64,000 bases of DNA from Chryseobacterium aurantiacum (GTDB lineage: Bacteria; Bacteroidota; Bacteroidia; Flavobacteriales; Weeksellaceae). Position 1 is the first letter of the stretch. Every line of letters begins with the position of its first letter. The DNA is taken from positions 175,236 to 239,235 of the forward strand of contig NZ_PXUE01000007.1 of the NCBI RefSeq assembly GCF_003020585.1, given 5' to 3'. Under the pieces are notes generated by a model, which saw only the letters and a program-made list of their open reading frames with translations, did no database searches and was not told where the DNA came from. Made by a program: the position numbers and the translations under genes. Positions 62,271 to 64,000 of the stretch are shown one piece after another.

Positions 62271-63221
62271 ATGGATAAAATACCTAGTGTAGACCTGCGT
62301 GATTTCCTTTCGGGCAACCCGGAACGCAAACAGAAATTTGTAAATGAAATCGGAAAAGCTTATGAAGAAATTGGTTTTGTAGCCTTAAAGGGCCACTTTC
62401 TTGATGACAACCTTGTAGATGATTTGTATGGAGAGGTGAAAAACTTTTTTGAACAACCAGTGGAAACGAAAAAGAAGTATGAGATTCCAGGTATTGGTGG
62501 ACAAAGAGGTTATGTAGGATTCGGTAAAGAAACTGCAAAAGGTTTCAAAAAAGGAGACCTAAAAGAATTTTGGCACTTTGGACAATATGTGTCTGATGAT
62601 TCAAAATACAAAGCTGAGTACCCAGACAATGTAATCGTTGACGAACTTCCGAAGTTCAACGAGGTAGGTAAAGAAGCTTTCCAAATGCTTGAAAAAACAG
62701 GACAGTATGTTCTGAGAGCATTAGCTTTACACCTTGGGCTAGATGAGTTCTATTTTGACGATAAAATCGCTGAAGGAAACTCAATTCTAAGACCTATTCA
62801 CTATCCTCCAATCACAGAAGAACCGGATGATGCGGTAAGAGCAGCTGCTCATGGAGATATCAACCTTATCACCCTTTTAATGGGAGCACAAGGTAAAGGT
62901 CTTCAGGTTCAGAACCACAACGGTGAATGGATTGATGCAATTGCAGAACCGGATGAATTGATGATTAACGTTGGAGATATGCTTTCAAGACATACCAACA
63001 ACAAATTGAAATCTACAATTCACAGAGTGGTAAACCCGCCAAGAGAGATGTGGACCACTTCAAGATATTCAATTCCTTTCTTTATGCACCCAATCAGTGC
63101 AATGTCTTTAAATGCTCTTGAAAACTGTGTAGACGAAAACAATCCTAAATTGTACGAAGACACAACAGCAGGAGAATTCTTACATGAAAGACTTATTGAG
63201 CTGGGATTAATTAAGAAATAA
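62271..63221 (+). CDS. 2-oxoglutarate/Fe(II) dioxygenase, isopenicillin N synthase family
   Basis: 316 residues. The facial triad is visible: HGDINLITLLMG (HxD) and IHRVV later (distal His). RYSIPFFMHP follows the RxS motif for 2-oxoglutarate. The N-terminal DIOX_N region has VALKGHFLDD and GYVGFGKETAKG. Substrate unknown; such proteins occur in many biosynthetic and catabolic roles. Followed by a long hairpin terminator. Confidence 0.88.
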   Translation: MDKIPSVDLRDFLSGNPERKQKFVNEIGKAYEEIGFVALKGHFLDDNLVDDLYGEVKNFFEQPVETKKKYEIPGIGGQRGYVGFGKETAKGFKKGDLKEFWHFGQYVSDDSKYKAEYPDNVIVDELPKFNEVGKEAFQMLEKTGQYVLRALALHLGLDEFYFDDKIAEGNSILRPIHYPPITEEPDDAVRAAAHGDINLITLLMGAQGKGLQVQNHNGEWIDAIAEPDELMINVGDMLSRHTNNKLKSTIHRVVNPPREMWTTSRYSIPFFMHPISAMSLNALENCVDENNPKLYEDTTAGEFLHERLIELGLIKK

Positions 63222-63236
63222 TAAATTAATCTATAG

Positions 63237-63294
63237 TAGTCAATAATTGATCATTTACTGATAACAGTATGATTAATTATTGGCTATTTTTTTT
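63237..63294 (+). terminator. Terminator of the dioxygenase gene
   Basis: TAGTCAATAATTGATCAT and ATGATTAATTATTGGCTA form a long imperfect stem with a 14-base loop, followed by eight T. Confidence 0.75.
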
Positions 63295-63452
63295 CAATAT
63301 TCTATCCGGAAATTCTTTGATTAAGATATAAAGGAATACTTTTTCTATCTTAAATCAATTTTTTCTTTTATTAATTTCAAAAAAAATATTCGGTTTAATT
63401 AAAAATATTTTGATTAATTTTATTTTATCATCAAATTTTTAATTAAATCAAT

Positions 63453-63617
63453 ATGAAAAATCTTAAAAAATTAAGAAACGATCAACTAAAAGGAATTAGT
63501 GGAGCTGGAATTCAACTTCCTGAGCCAGAATTTTGTCTGTATTATTGCAATGGTACAGTAATTTGTGCAACTTGTAGTAATGATTTCAAATGTCCTGAAA
63601 CGAACAGTGAAATGTAA
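63453..63617 (+). CDS. Cysteine-containing bacteriocin-like peptide C
   Basis: 54 residues. The leader MKNLKKLRNDQLKGISGAG follows the same pattern as peptides A and B (MKN..KL....LK.I), with Gly-Ala-Gly at the cut. The core differs: five Cys at C28, C32, C38, C41 and C47 (spacings 3, 5, 2, 5), with no similarity to the A/B core beyond cysteine content. A terminator follows at 63645-63673. It sits about 22 kb from A/B. The 158-base gap upstream holds no clear TAnnTTTG box. Function unknown. Confidence 0.82.
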   Translation: MKNLKKLRNDQLKGISGAGIQLPEPEFCLYYCNGTVICATCSNDFKCPETNSEM

Positions 63618-63644
63618 AATAGGGCTAACCACTACCTAAGAAAT

Positions 63645-63673
63645 AACCACTCTTTTCCGAGTGGTTTTTTTTA
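63645..63673 (+). terminator. Terminator of peptide C
   Basis: AACCACTC / GAGTGGTT stem with a six-base loop followed by a T run, 28 bases after the stop. Confidence 0.88.
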
Positions 63674-63841
63674 TATAAATCAATTAATAATAGCTTATAA
63701 AGAATAGCCTCTTTTTAGGCATCTTAAATGATCTTAACTTTAAATCACATGACTTGGATTGTCCAGCGAAGTATAAGGCTTTAAAAACAACCTATATTCA
63801 TGGCTATTTACATTTCATAAAGAAGAAAAGAAGCATCATCA

Positions 63842-63950
63842 GGAGCCTAATCCCGCTATCCACTCATACTCCTCGCGCCAGGGCTTCCAACAGCCTCGTC
63901 CTTGTGGGCCTTTTCCCTGCTGCGGGGTAACCGCTGCTATCGGGGCTAGT
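63842..63950 (-). repeat. GC-rich intergenic element (possible Flavobacteriia repeat)
   Basis: About 110 bases, much richer in G and C than the surroundings. On the minus strand it runs from AGCCCCGATAGCAGCGG to GGATAGCGGGATTAGGCTCC, with complementary ends (AGCC/GGCT) and several short internal inverted repeats. I recall similar intergenic elements with these AGCCCCGAT...GCGGGAT ends in flavobacterial genomes, but cannot check. A minus-strand frame through it is open to the right edge (ending at a stop near 63840), with a composition unlike a protein gene. The rest of 63674-64000 shows no gene. Confidence 0.55.
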
Positions 63951-64000
63951 GACAGGCAGTGAATATAATGATAATGATGGGCCTTGGATGTTGCCTTCCC

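Noticed and set aside
63841..64000. Minus-strand frame open to the right edge
   Set aside because: It coincides with the GC-rich element; composition and short repeats do not look like a protein, though a partial gene beyond the window cannot be excluded.
1..64000. CRISPR array, prophage, insertion sequence, rRNA or toxin-antitoxin system
   Set aside because: No regularly spaced direct repeats, transposase or integrase genes, phage structural genes or rRNA sequences were seen. The SUKH relic is the only immunity-like gene and has no toxin beside it.

Overview
The window is a stretch of ordinary chromosome from a member of the phylum Bacteroidota, most likely family Weeksellaceae and close to Chryseobacterium. 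I infer this from gene content and style rather than from any search. The DNA is AT-rich. Promoters match the Bacteroidota pattern TTTG-N19/20-TAnnTTTG, and Shine-Dalgarno sequences are absent. Secreted proteins include a type IX secretion cargo with a C-terminal sorting domain, and a PorD-like protein, a DUF5686 protein and a long ribosomal protein L21 are present. No rRNA, prophage, transposase or CRISPR array was found.

Layout. 1-434: start of an exported protein running off the left edge, behind a SAM-I riboswitch with its own promoter. 434-2900: a secreted FISUMP/T9SS protein divergent from an AraC regulator. 2964-6103: class I and class II fumarases, divergent. 6213-13966: a DyP peroxidase, then recN, a frameshifted SUKH gene, porD, coaBC, rpoZ, bamD and a TetR regulator. 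14063-16582: a tatD-like gene, tcdA, rnpA and a DUF4126 membrane protein. 16624-25102: envelope and RNA-modification genes (acidic TPR-like protein, lptE, membrane protein, sigma-54 activator, TPR protein, three TonB-C-like small proteins, miaB). 25226-31565: poxB, lysA with a leader-peptide attenuator, an exonuclease and a HerA-like ATPase. 31570-34022: a relic of an FAD oxidoreductase, then a CstB-like persulfide dioxygenase/rhodanese, a rhodanese lipoprotein and a thioredoxin. 34080-40776: omega-amidase-like protein, outer-membrane protein, rseP, two tRNA-Asn genes and a DUF5686 protein. 40889-41255: two tandem cysteine-rich peptides with double-glycine-type leaders. 41453-47338: rpmA/rplU, a zinc protease lipoprotein, an acyltransferase, miaE, DUF502 and tnaA. 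47621-53749: FAD monooxygenase, aminotransferase, TonB-dependent receptor and a PQQ-type sugar dehydrogenase. 53948-63221: uvrB, DUF3820, AI-2E-type permease, two YciC-like membrane proteins, pabB/pabC, menD and a 2-oxoglutarate dioxygenase. 63453-64000: a third cysteine-containing leader peptide gene and a GC-rich intergenic repeat.

The most interesting signals lie outside the large genes. (1) lysA is preceded by a 23-codon leader peptide with six lysines. Its stop codon lies in an antiterminator arm that can form 12 pairs with the 5' arm of a terminator just before lysA, the geometry of ribosome-mediated attenuation. (2) Two adjacent small genes encode peptides with the same 18-residue leader and the same six-cysteine framework, and a third gene 22 kb away shares the leader. 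(3) A SAM riboswitch controls an exported protein. (4) A SUKH-family gene between porD and recN is broken by a single-base frameshift at a C run. (5) A tRNA-Asn transcription unit is duplicated with its promoter and terminator.
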